Assembly (NCBI GenBank): GCA_023667345.1
Contig: JAMPAF010000005.1
Location: 21,211-85,210, forward strand
Length of the DNA stretch: 64,000 nucleotides
Direction of reading: 5' to 3'
DNA from: Clostridiales bacterium
GTDB taxonomy: Bacteria; Bacillota; Clostridia; Christensenellales; Borkfalkiaceae
The position numbers were made by a program, and so were the translations under genes. The notes under the pieces were generated by a model, which had not been told where the DNA came from, made no database searches, and saw nothing but the letters and a program-made list of their open reading frames with translations. Shown here in pieces: positions 1 through 8,955 of the stretch. How positions within the stretch are numbered: the first letter of the stretch is position 1; every line of letters starts with the position of its first letter.

Positions 1-275
1 TCGAAACCGCCCATACCGCCGGCGCCGCCCATTCCGCCCATACCCCCCATGCCGGGGTGTTCGAGCTCGAAATCGTATTGCTTGCGCTTGTTCTCGTCCG
101 AAAGAGTTTCGTTAGCCTCGTTAATCTCCTTGAACTTTTCCGCCGCCGTCGCGTCTCCCGGGTGAAAGTCGGGGTGGTACTGCTTTGCAAGCTTGCGGTA
201 AGCCGACTTTATCTGGTCGGGCGTGGCGTCCTTGGAAACGCCGAGGATATCGTAGTAGTTCTTTTTGTCTGCCAT
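1..275 (-). CDS. dnaJ: Chaperone DnaJ, N-terminal part (gene runs off the left edge)
   Basis: Co-chaperone that delivers unfolded proteins to DnaK and stimulates its ATPase in the cytoplasm. The visible 91 residues hold a complete J-domain: it starts [13 protein letters not shown], the HPD tripeptide is at residues 34-36, and a Gly/Met/Phe-rich linker of repeated GGM units begins near residue 74. The zinc-finger and C-terminal domains lie outside the window. The ATG at 275 is preceded by a GGAG about 10 nt upstream. It is the last visible gene of grpE-dnaK-dnaJ, but 324 bp holding a hairpin and a composite repeat separate it from dnaK, so its expression may be partly uncoupled. Confidence 0.95.
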   Translation of the reverse strand, partial: MADKKNYYDILGVSKDATPDQIKSAYRKLAKQYHPDFHPGDATAAEKFKEINEANETLSDENKRKQYDFELEHPGMGGMGGMGGAGGMGGF

Positions 276-358
276 TTCGGAATTCTCCGTATGTATTTTT
301 TGCGTTATTTGCGGCATATGTGCGGGGCAATTGCAATTTTACCCTCTTTTTATACCGC

Positions 359-388
359 TTACAGCGCACGCCTTAGGCGCGCGCTGTA
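359..388. other. Hairpin between dnaK and dnaJ
   Basis: The arms TTACAGCGCACGCC and GGCGCGCGCTGTAA pair with one mismatch around a TTA loop. No T-run follows in the minus direction, so it is a poor intrinsic terminator. It could be an mRNA processing or stability element between dnaK and dnaJ. Its role is inference. Confidence 0.5.
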
Positions 389-445
389 ACAGCCTGATTT
401 TAGTTAATTCGCAATGTGAAATTGCGGTAGAAATTGATTAATCAT

Positions 446-601
446 ACCCCCCTCAGTTGCTACGCAACAGCTCCCCCCTCTTTAAAGAAGGGTGAGCCTT
501 GTTCGCGCAACCCGAGGCTTACCCCTTTTTAAGGGGGAAGCTCCCGCTTTGCGGGTGATGGGGGTTACAATTCTTAATTCTACATTCTTAATTCTTAATT
601 T
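446..601. repeat. Composite repeat ending in a heptamer array at the dnaK stop
   Basis: An imperfect inverted repeat (446-566) has C-rich and G-rich arms with hairpin heads GTTGC-TAC-GCAAC and CCCGC-TTT-GCGGG. It is followed by five 7-bp units (567-601: ACAATTC, TTAATTC, TACATTC, TTAATTC, TTAATTT). The last unit overlaps the dnaK stop codon (600-602). A close relative lies at 5593-5779. No open reading frame in it looks real. Confidence 0.8.
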
Positions 602-2390
602 ACTTGTGCTGGTTGAACTCGGTGTCGTCGGGGTTTCCGCCGTTATTCTGCGCGCCCTGCGCCTGCTGGTACATCTTCGCAATTACGGGCTGAACGTCGG
701 CGGTAAGTTTTTCGTAAGCCGCCTTTATCCTCTCGTTGTCGCCGCTGTCAAGCTCGGTCTTTGCGCTCGCACAAGCGTCCTCCACCGTCTTTTTATCCTC
801 GTCGGAAAGCTTGTCGCCCGCCTCTTTAACCGTCTTTTGCAGGCTGTCTATCATGCCTTCGAGATTGTTTTTGTTGTCAATCTCTTCCTTGCGCTTTTTG
901 TCCTCTTCGGCATATCTCTCCGCGTCCTTGACAGCCTTGTCAATCTCGTCCTCGGAAAGGTTGGTCGAAGCGGTAATGGTAATGTTCTGGCTCTTGCCCG
1001 TGCCCAAATCCTTCGCCGTAACGTTGACTATGCCGTTCGCGTCGACGTCGAACGTGACCTCTATCTGGGGCACGCCGCGGGGTGCGGGAGGAATGTCGTT
1101 TAACATAAACTTGCCGAGCGACTTGTTGTCGCGTGCAAACTTTCTTTCGCCCTGCAAAACGTTAATTTCAACGCCCGGTTGATTGTCCGCCGCCGTCGAG
1201 AACACCTGACTCTTCTTTACGGGGATAGTCGTGTTCCTCTCGATTAAAGGGGTGGAAACTCCGCCCAAAGTTTCGATGCCGAGGGTTAAGGGCATAACGT
1301 CGAGAAGAAGCACGTCCTTGACCTCGCCCGATAAAACGCCGCCCTGAATAGCCGCGCCGATTGCAACGCACTCGTCGGGGTTGATACCCTTGAAGGGCTC
1401 CTTGCCGCTCACCTTTTGTACCTTGTCGTAAACGGCGGGAATACGCGTGGAGCCGCCCACCATTATTACTTTGGAAATGTCGGAATAGGAAAGTCCCGCA
1501 TCCGCCATAGCCTTTCTCATGGGCTCTACCGTCCTCTCTACGAGGTCGGCTGTCAGACTGTCGAATTTCTGCTTCGAAAGGTCGATATCGAGGTGCTGGG
1601 GCGCGCCGTCAACCACCGTAATGAAGGGCAGGTTGATATTGGTCGAGCTCATACCCGAAAGTTCGATTTTCGCCTTTTCCGCCGACTCTTTCAGCCTCTG
1701 CATAGCCATCTTGTCTTTCGAGAGGTCTACGCCCGTGTCGCGCTTGAAGGTTTCGACGAGGAAATCTATAATCTTGTTGTCGAAGTCGTCGCCGCCGAGG
1801 TGCGTGTCGCCGTTGGTCGCCAAAACCTCGAATACGCCGTCGCCGATTTCCAAAATCGAAACATCGAAAGTGCCGCCGCCCAAATCGTAAATCATGACCT
1901 TCTGCGTGCCTTCCTGCTTGTCGAGCCCGTACGCAAGCGCCGCCGCCGTGGGCTCGTTTATGATACGAAGAACGTTAAGTCCCGCAATCTTGCCCGCGTC
2001 TTTGGTTGCTTGCCTCTGGCTGTCGTTGAAATAAGCGGGGCAGGTGATGACCGCGTCGGTCACCTTGCTTCCGATATAGCTTTCCGCGTCCGCTTTCAGT
2101 TTGGATAGAACCATAGCCGAAATTTCCTGCGGGGAATAGCCCTTTTCAATATTTACTTTGTACGCCTCGCCCATATGTCTCTTTATCGAGATGACCGTCT
2201 TGTCGGGCTGAGCGACCGCCATACGCTTTGCCGCCTGCCCTACTATACGCGAGCCGTCCGCCTTGAAAGAAACGACCGACGGGGTCGTCCTCGAACCCTC
2301 GCTGTTGGCGATAACGACGGGTTCGCCGCCTTCCATAACCGCCACGCACGAGTTAGTCGTTCCCAAATCTATGCCTATTACCTTTCCCAT
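600..2390 (-). CDS. dnaK: Chaperone DnaK (Hsp70)
   Basis: ATP-driven cytoplasmic chaperone, the core of the DnaK-DnaJ-GrpE folding cycle. The 596-residue protein has the N-terminal phosphate-binding loop IDLGTTNS (about residues 7-14), the GGGTFDVS ATPase motif, the interdomain linker [16 protein letters not shown] and a substrate-binding domain. It ends in a Gln/Asn-rich tail with DDTEFNQHK in place of the more usual acidic EEVD-like end. The ATG at 2390 is chosen because AAGGAG lies 10 nt upstream; an in-frame TTG at 2399 would sit right against the ribosome site. It follows grpE by 60 bp. The stop codon lies inside a heptamer repeat array. Confidence 0.98.
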   Translation of the reverse strand: MGKVIGIDLGTTNSCVAVMEGGEPVVIANSEGSRTTPSVVSFKADGSRIVGQAAKRMAVAQPDKTVISIKRHMGEAYKVNIEKGYSPQEISAMVLSKLKADAESYIGSKVTDAVITCPAYFNDSQRQATKDAGKIAGLNVLRIINEPTAAALAYGLDKQEGTQKVMIYDLGGGTFDVSILEIGDGVFEVLATNGDTHLGGDDFDNKIIDFLVETFKRDTGVDLSKDKMAMQRLKESAEKAKIELSGMSSTNINLPFITVVDGAPQHLDIDLSKQKFDSLTADLVERTVEPMRKAMADAGLSYSDISKVIMVGGSTRIPAVYDKVQKVSGKEPFKGINPDECVAIGAAIQGGVLSGEVKDVLLLDVMPLTLGIETLGGVSTPLIERNTTIPVKKSQVFSTAADNQPGVEINVLQGERKFARDNKSLGKFMLNDIPPAPRGVPQIEVTFDVDANGIVNVTAKDLGTGKSQNITITASTNLSEDEIDKAVKDAERYAEEDKKRKEEIDNKNNLEGMIDSLQKTVKEAGDKLSDEDKKTVEDACASAKTELDSGDNERIKAAYEKLTADVQPVIAKMYQQAQGAQNNGGNPDDTEFNQHK

Positions 2391-2425
2391 AATATTCAAA
2401 CTCCTTTTGTTGTGAGATACTTTTT

Positions 2426-2453
2426 TTAATTCGGAATTCGTAATTCTTAATTA
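2426..2453. repeat. Solo heptamer array on the grpE stop
   Basis: Four 7-bp units (TTAATTC, GGAATTC, GTAATTC, TTAATTA) end exactly on the grpE stop codon (TTA on this strand, 2451-2453). No core repeat is attached. The array fills half of the 60-bp grpE-dnaK spacer. Confidence 0.8.
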
Positions 2454-2990
2454 TACCGTTACTGCCACTTGCGCAAAGCGTATAACCTTTCCCTCGCGCT
2501 TGTAGCCCTTTTTCAACACCGTTTTAACTACGTTCGCCTCTTCGCCGTCGCCTGCGGGCACGCTCATAACCGCCTCCGCAACGCTTTCGTCGAACTTGTC
2601 GCCCGCATAGAGCGGAATTTCTTCCACGCCGAGCGAGGAGAGAATGTTGTTGAAATTCTTTATAATCTTGTCAATTCCCGCCTTTGTCTTTTCGTCGGAC
2701 GCTCCGTCATACGCATAGCCGAAGGTGTCGGCAACGGGCAACAGCTTTAAGATAGCCTCCGCCTTGCCGTCTTGATAGGCTTGCGCCGCCTGAACCTGCG
2801 TGCGCTTGCGGTAATTGTCGTACTCGGCGGAAACCGCGTACCACTTACGCTTGTACTCCTCCGCCGCGGCGAGCGCCTTTTCAAGCTCGGTCGGCTCCTT
2901 TTGAACCTCTTCGAACACCTCGGGTTTAACCTCGGGCTCCTCGTGCTTGCCCTCGTCGTTATTTAAATTTTTATCTTCCTTCTTCGACAT
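2451..2990 (-). CDS. grpE: Nucleotide exchange factor GrpE
   Basis: Exchanges ADP for ATP on DnaK. The 179-residue protein has a charged, disordered N-terminus (Lys/Glu/Pro-rich, residues 1-35), a long helical coiled-coil containing YKRKWYAVSAEYDNYRKRT, and a C-terminal beta domain ending VLKKGYKREGKVIRFAQVAV. All are typical of the family. AGGA lies about 10 nt before the ATG. It is the first visible gene of the heat-shock operon. No hrcA gene is next to it and no CIRCE operator is visible upstream, which is unusual for Firmicutes. Confidence 0.96.
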   Translation of the reverse strand: MSKKEDKNLNNDEGKHEEPEVKPEVFEEVQKEPTELEKALAAAEEYKRKWYAVSAEYDNYRKRTQVQAAQAYQDGKAEAILKLLPVADTFGYAYDGASDEKTKAGIDKIIKNFNNILSSLGVEEIPLYAGDKFDESVAEAVMSVPAGDGEEANVVKTVLKKGYKREGKVIRFAQVAVTV

Positions 2991-3060
2991 TACGCTTAAA
3001 TCCTGAAAATATTGTGTGATTTTTTTGTTTACAATATTTATATAACGCTACTTTGCCCGG

Positions 3061-3074
3061 CTTAAACATTTAAG
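3061..3074. promoter_or_regulatory. Short palindrome upstream of grpE
   Basis: CTTAAACATTTAAG pairs CTTAAA with TTTAAG about 70 bp upstream of the grpE start, near weak AT-rich promoter-like sequence. It does not resemble the CIRCE element. It may be an operator or chance. Confidence 0.25.
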
Positions 3075-3134
3075 TCACGATTTTTTTACACAAAATTCGC
3101 ATTTGAGTAAATTTGCCGCGCCTTTTCGCTTTGC

Positions 3135-3163
3135 TTGACGGCAGAAATAAAAGGCTGTATAAT
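3135..3163 (+). promoter_or_regulatory. Sigma-A promoter, leaderless for the gene at 3170
   Basis: TTGACG (3135-3140) and TATAAT (3158-3163) are separated by 17 bp. Transcription should start about 7 nt after the -10 box, on the A of the ATG at 3170, so no 5' leader or ribosome site is expected. Confidence 0.8.
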
Positions 3164-3169
3164 AAAGTT

Positions 3170-3976
3170 ATGCACGTACATATCAAACGACTGCCGCTTA
3201 AAAAACTGTTTAACACGCGCGACCTCGGGGGGATTCCCACAGAGGACGGGCGCGTTATTAAGCACGGAAAATTACTGCGCAGCGGCAAACTCTATAAAAT
3301 TCCCGCAAAGACGGTTGAAGCGCTTAAAGGTTACGGCGTTACTACCGTAATTGATTTGCGCATTTTTACCGAGCAGGAAGAGGACCCCGACACGCTGTGG
3401 GAGGGCGTAAAATACGTGCATCTGCCCGTCCTTTGCACGGCAACTCCGGGAATCACGCGCGAACGCTCGATGAAACACACCATGGTAATAGAGAGCAAGC
3501 GCATAAAGACGGAGTTCGGCACGGCGGACAACTATATGGCGGAAATGTACTGCGCCGTGCTTTTGAACGAGGAGCCGCAAGAGCTTTTAAAAAAGGCTTT
3601 GCGCCTTATTATCGAAAACGACGGCTGCATTTTATGGCATTGCAGCGGCGGCAAGGACAGGGCGGGCATTTTGGCAATGCTCGTCGAAAGCCTTTTGGGC
3701 GTGAGCGAAGAGATTATCGTCGACGATTACATAGCCTCCCACCGCTTTCAGAGGGCAAGATTTTTCTGGAACAGAGCGGGGCTTGTCATTGCGCCGTGCT
3801 CGCTCAGGCTTAAAAAGATACTGTTCGGAATGATGGCGGCAAAGCCGCAATATCTGACGGTTGCAATGGACAGAGTTAAGGAAAAGTACGGAAGCTTAGT
3901 CGGTTACTGCAAAGAGGTTTTGGGCGTCACCGACGACGATATCGCGCTTATGAAAGAAAAATATTTGGAGAATTAA
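3170..3976 (+). CDS. Tyrosine-protein phosphatase (Y_phosphatase3 family)
   Basis: Predicted cysteine-based protein tyrosine or dual-specificity phosphatase of 268 residues. The N-terminus carries the family signature FNTRDLGGIPTEDG. The catalytic P-loop HCSGGKDRAG has its nucleophile at about Cys158 and the phosphate-binding Arg at 164. No signal peptide is seen, so it is probably cytoplasmic. An in-frame TTG at 3113 is rejected because the promoter would then lie inside the gene; with the ATG at 3170 the mRNA is predicted to be leaderless. The next gene starts 2 nt after the stop and is presumably co-transcribed. The substrate is unknown. Confidence 0.88.
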   Translation: MHVHIKRLPLKKLFNTRDLGGIPTEDGRVIKHGKLLRSGKLYKIPAKTVEALKGYGVTTVIDLRIFTEQEEDPDTLWEGVKYVHLPVLCTATPGITRERSMKHTMVIESKRIKTEFGTADNYMAEMYCAVLLNEEPQELLKKALRLIIENDGCILWHCSGGKDRAGILAMLVESLLGVSEEIIVDDYIASHRFQRARFFWNRAGLVIAPCSLRLKKILFGMMAAKPQYLTVAMDRVKEKYGSLVGYCKEVLGVTDDDIALMKEKYLEN

Positions 3977-3978
3977 TT

Positions 3979-5115
3979 ATGTCGCCTTTCAAACAGATTA
4001 CGGACGGAATTGTGAACGCCGCCGATTACCATGAAAAATCGGGCTTGGCGCAATACCTTTGCTCGGTTTTGGAAAATCTCAAAAAGCCCGTTGACGCGCA
4101 GGACGCCGCCTTTTTAAGGGGATTTGCGATAACCGAAATGCAATATCTTCTTACCGCTATTCCGAAAGCGGAAAGTTATAAGGAAAAGGACGAAATCTTC
4201 GCCTACGAAAACGCTCTTTTGGGCATATTTTCGCTGGGAGGCAAGACGATGGAAAACGTCGCCGCAGAGCACAGGGAAACGATTAAGCAGGTAATATCCC
4301 TCGTCGAAAAGGAGCGCGTACTCGAAAACGCAATCGACGAAATGTTTAAACTTTCCAAAATCGAAAAGGGCGATGTAGAAAAAGTTCTGGCAATCGTAAA
4401 GCCGATTACCGACGAATACCGCCGCGGACTTTTATATCAGGGACTGCACTTTCACAAGGATGAATTTAATAAGCTTACCGCCGAAGCGAAGAGTGCGCTC
4501 GCCGAATTTACCGCCGACGATATGCAAAGACTGATAGCGGGCGCGGACGACGAAGAAAAGGCTAAAAGCTTAGAGTTTGCCGCAGACGCCTGCAAACACT
4601 ACGCCGACGGCAATGTCTTGGACACGCTTGAAAAAACGATGGCGTTAAATTGCGACAACGTGCGCTACTACGCCGCCGAAACGCTTCTTCAAAACGGCAG
4701 GGAAATTCCCGCCGCCGCGATAAACGGAATTGCGGCAAATTTAGAATATGCGGAGCTTTTGTACGGACTTTTGCAAAGATACGGCAAAACCGCGCTGTTC
4801 CCCGCAGAATATTCCTCACCCGAATACCTCGCAAAGAGCGATTTGGTGCATTGGCTGACCTACCCCACCGAGCTCGGCAAACAACCCGACGAAATAGAAT
4901 TTTTGGGTCAGGCGAAAGTACATAAGGAAAATTATTACATATTCAAATACAAATCGGAAAGTGAAACGTTGGACGACGAGACCCGCGGCGAATGGCTTAT
5001 CGGCTGGTCGGGCGACAGTGGCGGCACTTTCAGCAACTTCGACAGGCTTTCCGACTACGAGAAAAAGACCCCGAAAAAAACTTTAAAACATATAGTTAAA
5101 AAACTTCTGAAATAA
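3979..5115 (+). CDS. Unknown protein, 378 residues, in operon with the phosphatase
   Basis: I do not recognise the family. The protein is acidic and largely helical for residues 1-280, rich in Ala, Glu and Leu, and looks like helical-repeat or HEAT-like packing. An aromatic segment near residues 305-350 (LGQAKVHKENYYIFKYKS, then WLIGWSGDSGG) looks like a separate small beta domain, and the C-terminus is Lys-rich. There is no signal peptide or membrane segment. The GGAG ribosome site lies inside the end of the phosphatase gene and the ATG starts 2 nt after its stop, so the two are translationally linked. It could be a partner or substrate of the phosphatase (inference). Confidence 0.7.
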   Translation: MSPFKQITDGIVNAADYHEKSGLAQYLCSVLENLKKPVDAQDAAFLRGFAITEMQYLLTAIPKAESYKEKDEIFAYENALLGIFSLGGKTMENVAAEHRETIKQVISLVEKERVLENAIDEMFKLSKIEKGDVEKVLAIVKPITDEYRRGLLYQGLHFHKDEFNKLTAEAKSALAEFTADDMQRLIAGADDEEKAKSLEFAADACKHYADGNVLDTLEKTMALNCDNVRYYAAETLLQNGREIPAAAINGIAANLEYAELLYGLLQRYGKTALFPAEYSSPEYLAKSDLVHWLTYPTELGKQPDEIEFLGQAKVHKENYYIFKYKSESETLDDETRGEWLIGWSGDSGGTFSNFDRLSDYEKKTPKKTLKHIVKKLLK

Positions 5116-5185
5116 CGGGCGTGTCGCCCCGCCAAGCCCTTTAACTGCTTTGATTTAAAAAAAACTTATCGCAACAAAACATAAT

Positions 5186-5211
5186 CCCGCGCGGCATTTT
5201 TGCCGCGCGGG
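5186..5211. terminator. GC-rich hairpin after the phosphatase operon
   Basis: An 11-bp perfect stem CCCGCGCGGCA / TGCCGCGCGGG encloses a TTTT loop about 70 bp after the stop at 5115. No clear T-run follows. It is a probable transcription end or mRNA-stabilising structure. Confidence 0.6.
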
Positions 5212-5276
5212 GTAAATTATTTAAATAGTTATTGCCCCACGCTTACACTACACAAAGTTGAGAAAGTGGCACCCTG

Positions 5277-5527
5277 TCCGTCATTCTGAGCGGAGAGCGG
5301 TACAAGAAAAGTAAGTTGAAATAATAAAGCTTTCCCGCTTACAGTCGAAGAATCTTTTTGCGCGACCTCGAAGAAGTATTCTCGCGCAAAACTAACCTTG
5401 CCGCATTACAACGCTATTTGAGGTGAAACTCCCGCAAACTCCGTAATTCTGGATTGCCACGGCACATTGCGCCTACTGCGCTTCGCTCCGTGCGGCTGCC
5501 TGCGGCAGACGGACGCAATGACGGGTA
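5277..5527. repeat. Repeats: TTTTGCGCG family copy plus CATTGCG/ATTCTGG family copy
   Basis: 5351-5440 is a copy of a repeat also found at 23314-23395 and 37704-37785; its hairpin arms are TTTTGCGCG and CGCGCAAAA. From about 5443 it runs into an ATTCTGGATTGCC...GCAATGACGG element related to copies near 33881, 37790, 41525 and 58500. No gene is seen between 5116 and 5786. Confidence 0.7.
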
Positions 5528-5592
5528 CCAAGCCCTCGCCTTCCACTTTGAAGGGGAAGGTGGCGCCGTAGGCGTCGGAAGGTAATTTTAAT

Positions 5593-5779
5593 GTAAAATG
5601 TAGAATTCAGAATTGTATACCCCCCTCAGTCACCGTTGGTGACAGCTCCCCCCTCTTTAAAGAAGGGTGAGCCTTGCCTTAGTGCAACCCAAAGGCATAC
5701 CCCTTTTTAAGGGGGAGGCTCCCGCTTTGCGGGTGGTGGGGGTTATCATTCTTAATTCTTAATTCTTAATTCTGTATTC
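5593..5779. repeat. Composite repeat with inverted heptamer arrays
   Basis: The left array (AAATGTA, GAATTCA, GAATTG) and right array (four TTAATTC-like units, then TGTATTC, ending 5779) bracket a core. The core resembles the one at 446-566, with hairpin heads GTCACC-GTT-GGTGAC and CCCGC-TTT-GCGGG. It lies 8 bp from the glmS stop codon. Confidence 0.8.
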
Positions 5780-5786
5780 ACCCTGC

Positions 5787-7559
5787 CTATTCCACCGTGA
5801 CCGACTTTGCCAAATTCCGCGGCTTGTCGGGGTCGCGCCCCAAAATCACCGCCGCCTTGTAAGCCACAAGCTGCAACGCCACCGCCGACAAAAACGGCGA
5901 TAAATGCGCCTCGACCTCGGGTATTTTCCACACCGCCGCGTCCCCTTTTAGCTTTTCGGCAACCCCGTCCAGAGAGGTTATAACCGCAAGCTTGCCTTTG
6001 CGCGACGCTATTTGGCTTGCCGCGTTTTCGCACTTTTCCGCCAAATTTTCGTCGCAGATTACAAGCACGCTGAGCGTATTTTCGTCGATTAGCGCGAGGG
6101 TGCCGTGTTTGAGCTCGCCCGCGGGATAGCCGTCGCTGAATATGTACGAAATCTCTTTCAGCTTTAACGAAGCTTCCACCGCCACGGCGTAGTCCGCCCC
6201 GCGCCCCAAAAAGAATACCACCGAACTCTCTGCGCACAGCTTAGCGATTTTGTCCGCGCTTTCGCTTGCACCAAACAATTCCGCGACCTTGCCGCACATC
6301 GAAAGCAGTTCACTACGCGCCGTGAACACGTCGGCAGTCAGCCTCGATATAAGGTACAGTGCGGCAAGCTGACCCGTGTAGCTTTTGGTTGCCGCCACGC
6401 ACACCTCCGCGCCCGCGCAGACGGGAACGACGGTATGCGCAACGCGGGTTATTGCCGAATAGCCGCAGTTCGTAATCGCAACCACGCGCGCGCCCGCCGC
6501 CTTTAAAGCGGAAACCGCCTCGACCGTATCCGCCGTTTCGCCGCTCTGACTTATAGCCAAAACGAGCGTAGACCCCGTAATATGCGGCAACGAATAGCGC
6601 AACTCGCTTGCAATTTCCGTCTGGCAGTACACCCCGCACTTGTCGGAAAAGAACCGCTTTGCAACCAGCCCCGCATTGTACGCCGTGCCGCACCCCGTCA
6701 AGATTATGCGGTCGGCGTTCCGCACGTAATCGGTCAGCCGTTTTACGTCGACGTTGCGGAAAAACGCGTCGCACGTGGCTTGCACCGTCTGCTCGGTTTC
6801 GTGTATTTCTTTGAGCATATAATGGGGGTAACCGCCCCTTCCGCAGTTGAATTGCCCCGCGAATATGGGGCGACGAACGCGGTTTACGGTCTGCAAACCG
6901 CCGCCGAAAAAGCGCGCCGACTGCGCCGTTAAAAGCGCGATATCGCCGTCCTCGGGCACGCACACCGAGCTCACCCAAGAGGGCAGCGCGGGTATGTCGC
7001 TGCACAGCGCAACGCCCCTTTCGCCGAACCCGACGACGACGGGGCTTTTATATTTTACGGCGACAAGCCCGTCGAAATCCTCGCACAGAATTCCAAGCGC
7101 GAACGACCCTTTCAGCCGCCCGACCGTAGCCGCAACCGCCGCAAGCAAATCGCCTTTATAGCAGGCGTCGAGCATACGCACGATTACCTCGCTGTCCGTG
7201 TCCGAAACGAATTGCGCGCCCTTTGCGGCAAGCTCCTCTTTGAGCTCGCGGAAATTTTCGATAATGCCGTTGTGCACGACCGAAAATTTGCCCGCGACGT
7301 GCGGGTGCGCGTTTTTATCCGTCGGCTCGCCGTGAGTCGCCCAGCGGGTGTGCCCCACCGCCGCGCTTCCGTAAAGCTTTGCCGCGCCATCTTTGAGGTT
7401 GCCAACCCTGCCGCCCCGCTTGAGCGTAACCGTGCCGCAATCCGTTTTGACCGACAGCCCCGCCGAGTCGTACCCGCGGTATTCCAGCCGCTCCAACCCC
7501 TCGTAAACCTCCGCCGCCGCATTGCCCCGCCGCAACGTTACGCCGATAATTCCGCACAT
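5787..7559 (-). CDS. glmS: Glutamine--fructose-6-phosphate aminotransferase GlmS
   Basis: Makes glucosamine-6-phosphate from fructose-6-phosphate and glutamine, the first step to UDP-GlcNAc for peptidoglycan. The 590-residue protein is close to the usual length of about 600. The N-terminal glutaminase domain starts MCGIIGV with Cys2 as nucleophile, followed by the RWATHGEPTDKNAHPH motif. Two SIS sugar-isomerase domains (for example ISQSGETADT) and the C-terminal KPRNLAKSVTVE are conserved. It starts 2 nt after the glmM stop, so the two form an operon. There is therefore no room for a glmS ribozyme leader. Confidence 0.98.
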   Translation of the reverse strand: MCGIIGVTLRRGNAAAEVYEGLERLEYRGYDSAGLSVKTDCGTVTLKRGGRVGNLKDGAAKLYGSAAVGHTRWATHGEPTDKNAHPHVAGKFSVVHNGIIENFRELKEELAAKGAQFVSDTDSEVIVRMLDACYKGDLLAAVAATVGRLKGSFALGILCEDFDGLVAVKYKSPVVVGFGERGVALCSDIPALPSWVSSVCVPEDGDIALLTAQSARFFGGGLQTVNRVRRPIFAGQFNCGRGGYPHYMLKEIHETEQTVQATCDAFFRNVDVKRLTDYVRNADRIILTGCGTAYNAGLVAKRFFSDKCGVYCQTEIASELRYSLPHITGSTLVLAISQSGETADTVEAVSALKAAGARVVAITNCGYSAITRVAHTVVPVCAGAEVCVAATKSYTGQLAALYLISRLTADVFTARSELLSMCGKVAELFGASESADKIAKLCAESSVVFFLGRGADYAVAVEASLKLKEISYIFSDGYPAGELKHGTLALIDENTLSVLVICDENLAEKCENAASQIASRKGKLAVITSLDGVAEKLKGDAAVWKIPEVEAHLSPFLSAVALQLVAYKAAVILGRDPDKPRNLAKSVTVE

Positions 7560-7561
7560 AT

Positions 7562-8926
7562 TTACGCCTCCCCCTCGCTCATTTTCAGCGCGCGCTCAAT
7601 CTCGCGACACACCTCGTCGCACTCGTCCGCCGTCGCGCTTTCCACCGTCACCCGCACCAAATCCTCCGTGCCCGACGGGCGCACAAGCAACCTGCCCCTG
7701 CCTTTAAGCCGCCTTTCTGCCCCCGCAACCGCCGCCGCGACAGCGGGCGAGGCAACCGCCGCCGACTTGTTTTTCACACTTACGTTGACGGTGAGTTGCG
7801 GCTTCTTTTTAAACCCGCGCACCAGCCCCGAAAGGCTCGTGCCCCGCTCGTTCATAGCCTCCATAATCATAATCGCCGTCACCAGCCCGTCGCCCGTGTT
7901 CTCCAACTTTCCGTAAATTATGTGACCGGACTGTTCGCCGCCGAGCACCGCCCCGCTCTCGTTCATTTTGCGGTACACGTAGCTGTCGCCCACGGCGCAC
8001 TCCTCGATTGCGATTCCCTCGGCGGCAAGCCCCTCGCGCAAACCGCCGTTGCTCATAACCGTAGCCACAATGCGGTCGCCGAGCAGCTCGCCCTTATCCT
8101 TTAAAAACCTTGCCGAGGCGTACAGAATGCCGTCGCCGTCAATTATTTTTCCGCGCTCGTCCACGCATATACAGCGGTCGGCGTCGCCGTCGAAAGCAAA
8201 CCCCACGTCCAAAGCGTTGTCCTTTACAAGCCGCGAAAGAACCTGCGGACGGGTCGCGCCGCATCCCTCGTTCACGTTCAGACCGTTGGGCTCGCCCCCT
8301 ATTTCGTACACGCTCGCGCCAAGCGCGTCAAACACGCTTCGGGCAATTTTATAACTCGACCCGTTCGCGCAGTCCAGCCCCACTTTAAGCCCCTTGTACG
8401 AGCACGTAGAGAGCGAAATTAGGTGCCCAGTGTAGCGGTTTCTGCCCGCGACGAAATCGACCGTTTTGCCTATCTTTTCGCCGCGCGCAAAGGGTATGGA
8501 AAAGGGCTCGCCGCCGATAAAAAGTCTGCCGTCGATATAGTCCTCGATAAGATTTAACACGCCGCGTTCCATCTTCTCCCCGCGCGAGTTCACAAGCTTA
8601 ATGCCGTTGTCGAGATAGGTGTTGTGGCTTGCGGAAATCATAACGCCGCAGTCGAACCCCTCCGCGCGGGTCACGAACGAAACGGACGGCGTCGTCGTCA
8701 CGTGCAGTATGTACGCGTCTCCCCCCGAGGCGGTTATGCCCGCGGCTATGGCGTATTCCAAGGTATACGACGAAAGGCGGGTATCCTTGCCGATAACCAC
8801 GCGGCAACGCCCGCCCTTCGCGGTGTAGTACCAGCCCAAAAATCTGCCTATTTTAAACGCCTGTTCCGAGTTAATAGTGTCGCCCGCGCACCCGCGGAAA
8901 CCGTCCGTCCCGAAGTATCTTGCCAT
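7562..8926 (-). CDS. glmM: Phosphoglucosamine mutase GlmM
   Basis: Converts glucosamine-6-phosphate to glucosamine-1-phosphate, the step after GlmS. The protein has 454 residues: N-terminus MARYFGTDGFRG, active-site loop ISASHN with phospho-Ser at residue 100, metal loop FDGDADRC, and C-terminal phosphate-binding RPSGTED. The ATG at 8926 is chosen because the family begins at MARYFGTDG and a GGGGTGAT site lies just upstream; an in-frame start at 8947 adds seven unsupported residues. The gene order glmM-glmS places both UDP-GlcNAc steps on one transcript. Confidence 0.97.
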   Translation of the reverse strand: MARYFGTDGFRGCAGDTINSEQAFKIGRFLGWYYTAKGGRCRVVIGKDTRLSSYTLEYAIAAGITASGGDAYILHVTTTPSVSFVTRAEGFDCGVMISASHNTYLDNGIKLVNSRGEKMERGVLNLIEDYIDGRLFIGGEPFSIPFARGEKIGKTVDFVAGRNRYTGHLISLSTCSYKGLKVGLDCANGSSYKIARSVFDALGASVYEIGGEPNGLNVNEGCGATRPQVLSRLVKDNALDVGFAFDGDADRCICVDERGKIIDGDGILYASARFLKDKGELLGDRIVATVMSNGGLREGLAAEGIAIEECAVGDSYVYRKMNESGAVLGGEQSGHIIYGKLENTGDGLVTAIMIMEAMNERGTSLSGLVRGFKKKPQLTVNVSVKNKSAAVASPAVAAAVAGAERRLKGRGRLLVRPSGTEDLVRVTVESATADECDEVCREIERALKMSEGEA

Positions 8927-8955
8927 CAAATTCCCATCACCCCGCATATGTATTC

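Noticed and set aside
492-1103. Long plus-strand reading frame across the dnaK 3' end and its repeat
   Set aside because: Antisense to dnaK, hydrophobic by codon mirroring, with no ribosome site and no family resemblance.
1416-2108. 230-codon plus-strand frame inside dnaK
   Set aside because: Shadow of the dnaK coding strand; GC-rich codons on the opposite strand leave long open frames.
2991-3110. CIRCE heat-shock operator upstream of grpE
   Set aside because: The TTAGCACTC/GAGTGCTAA pair is not present.
7559-7562. glmS ribozyme expected upstream of glmS
   Set aside because: Only 2 bp separate glmM and glmS, and nothing like the ribozyme core is visible upstream of glmM.
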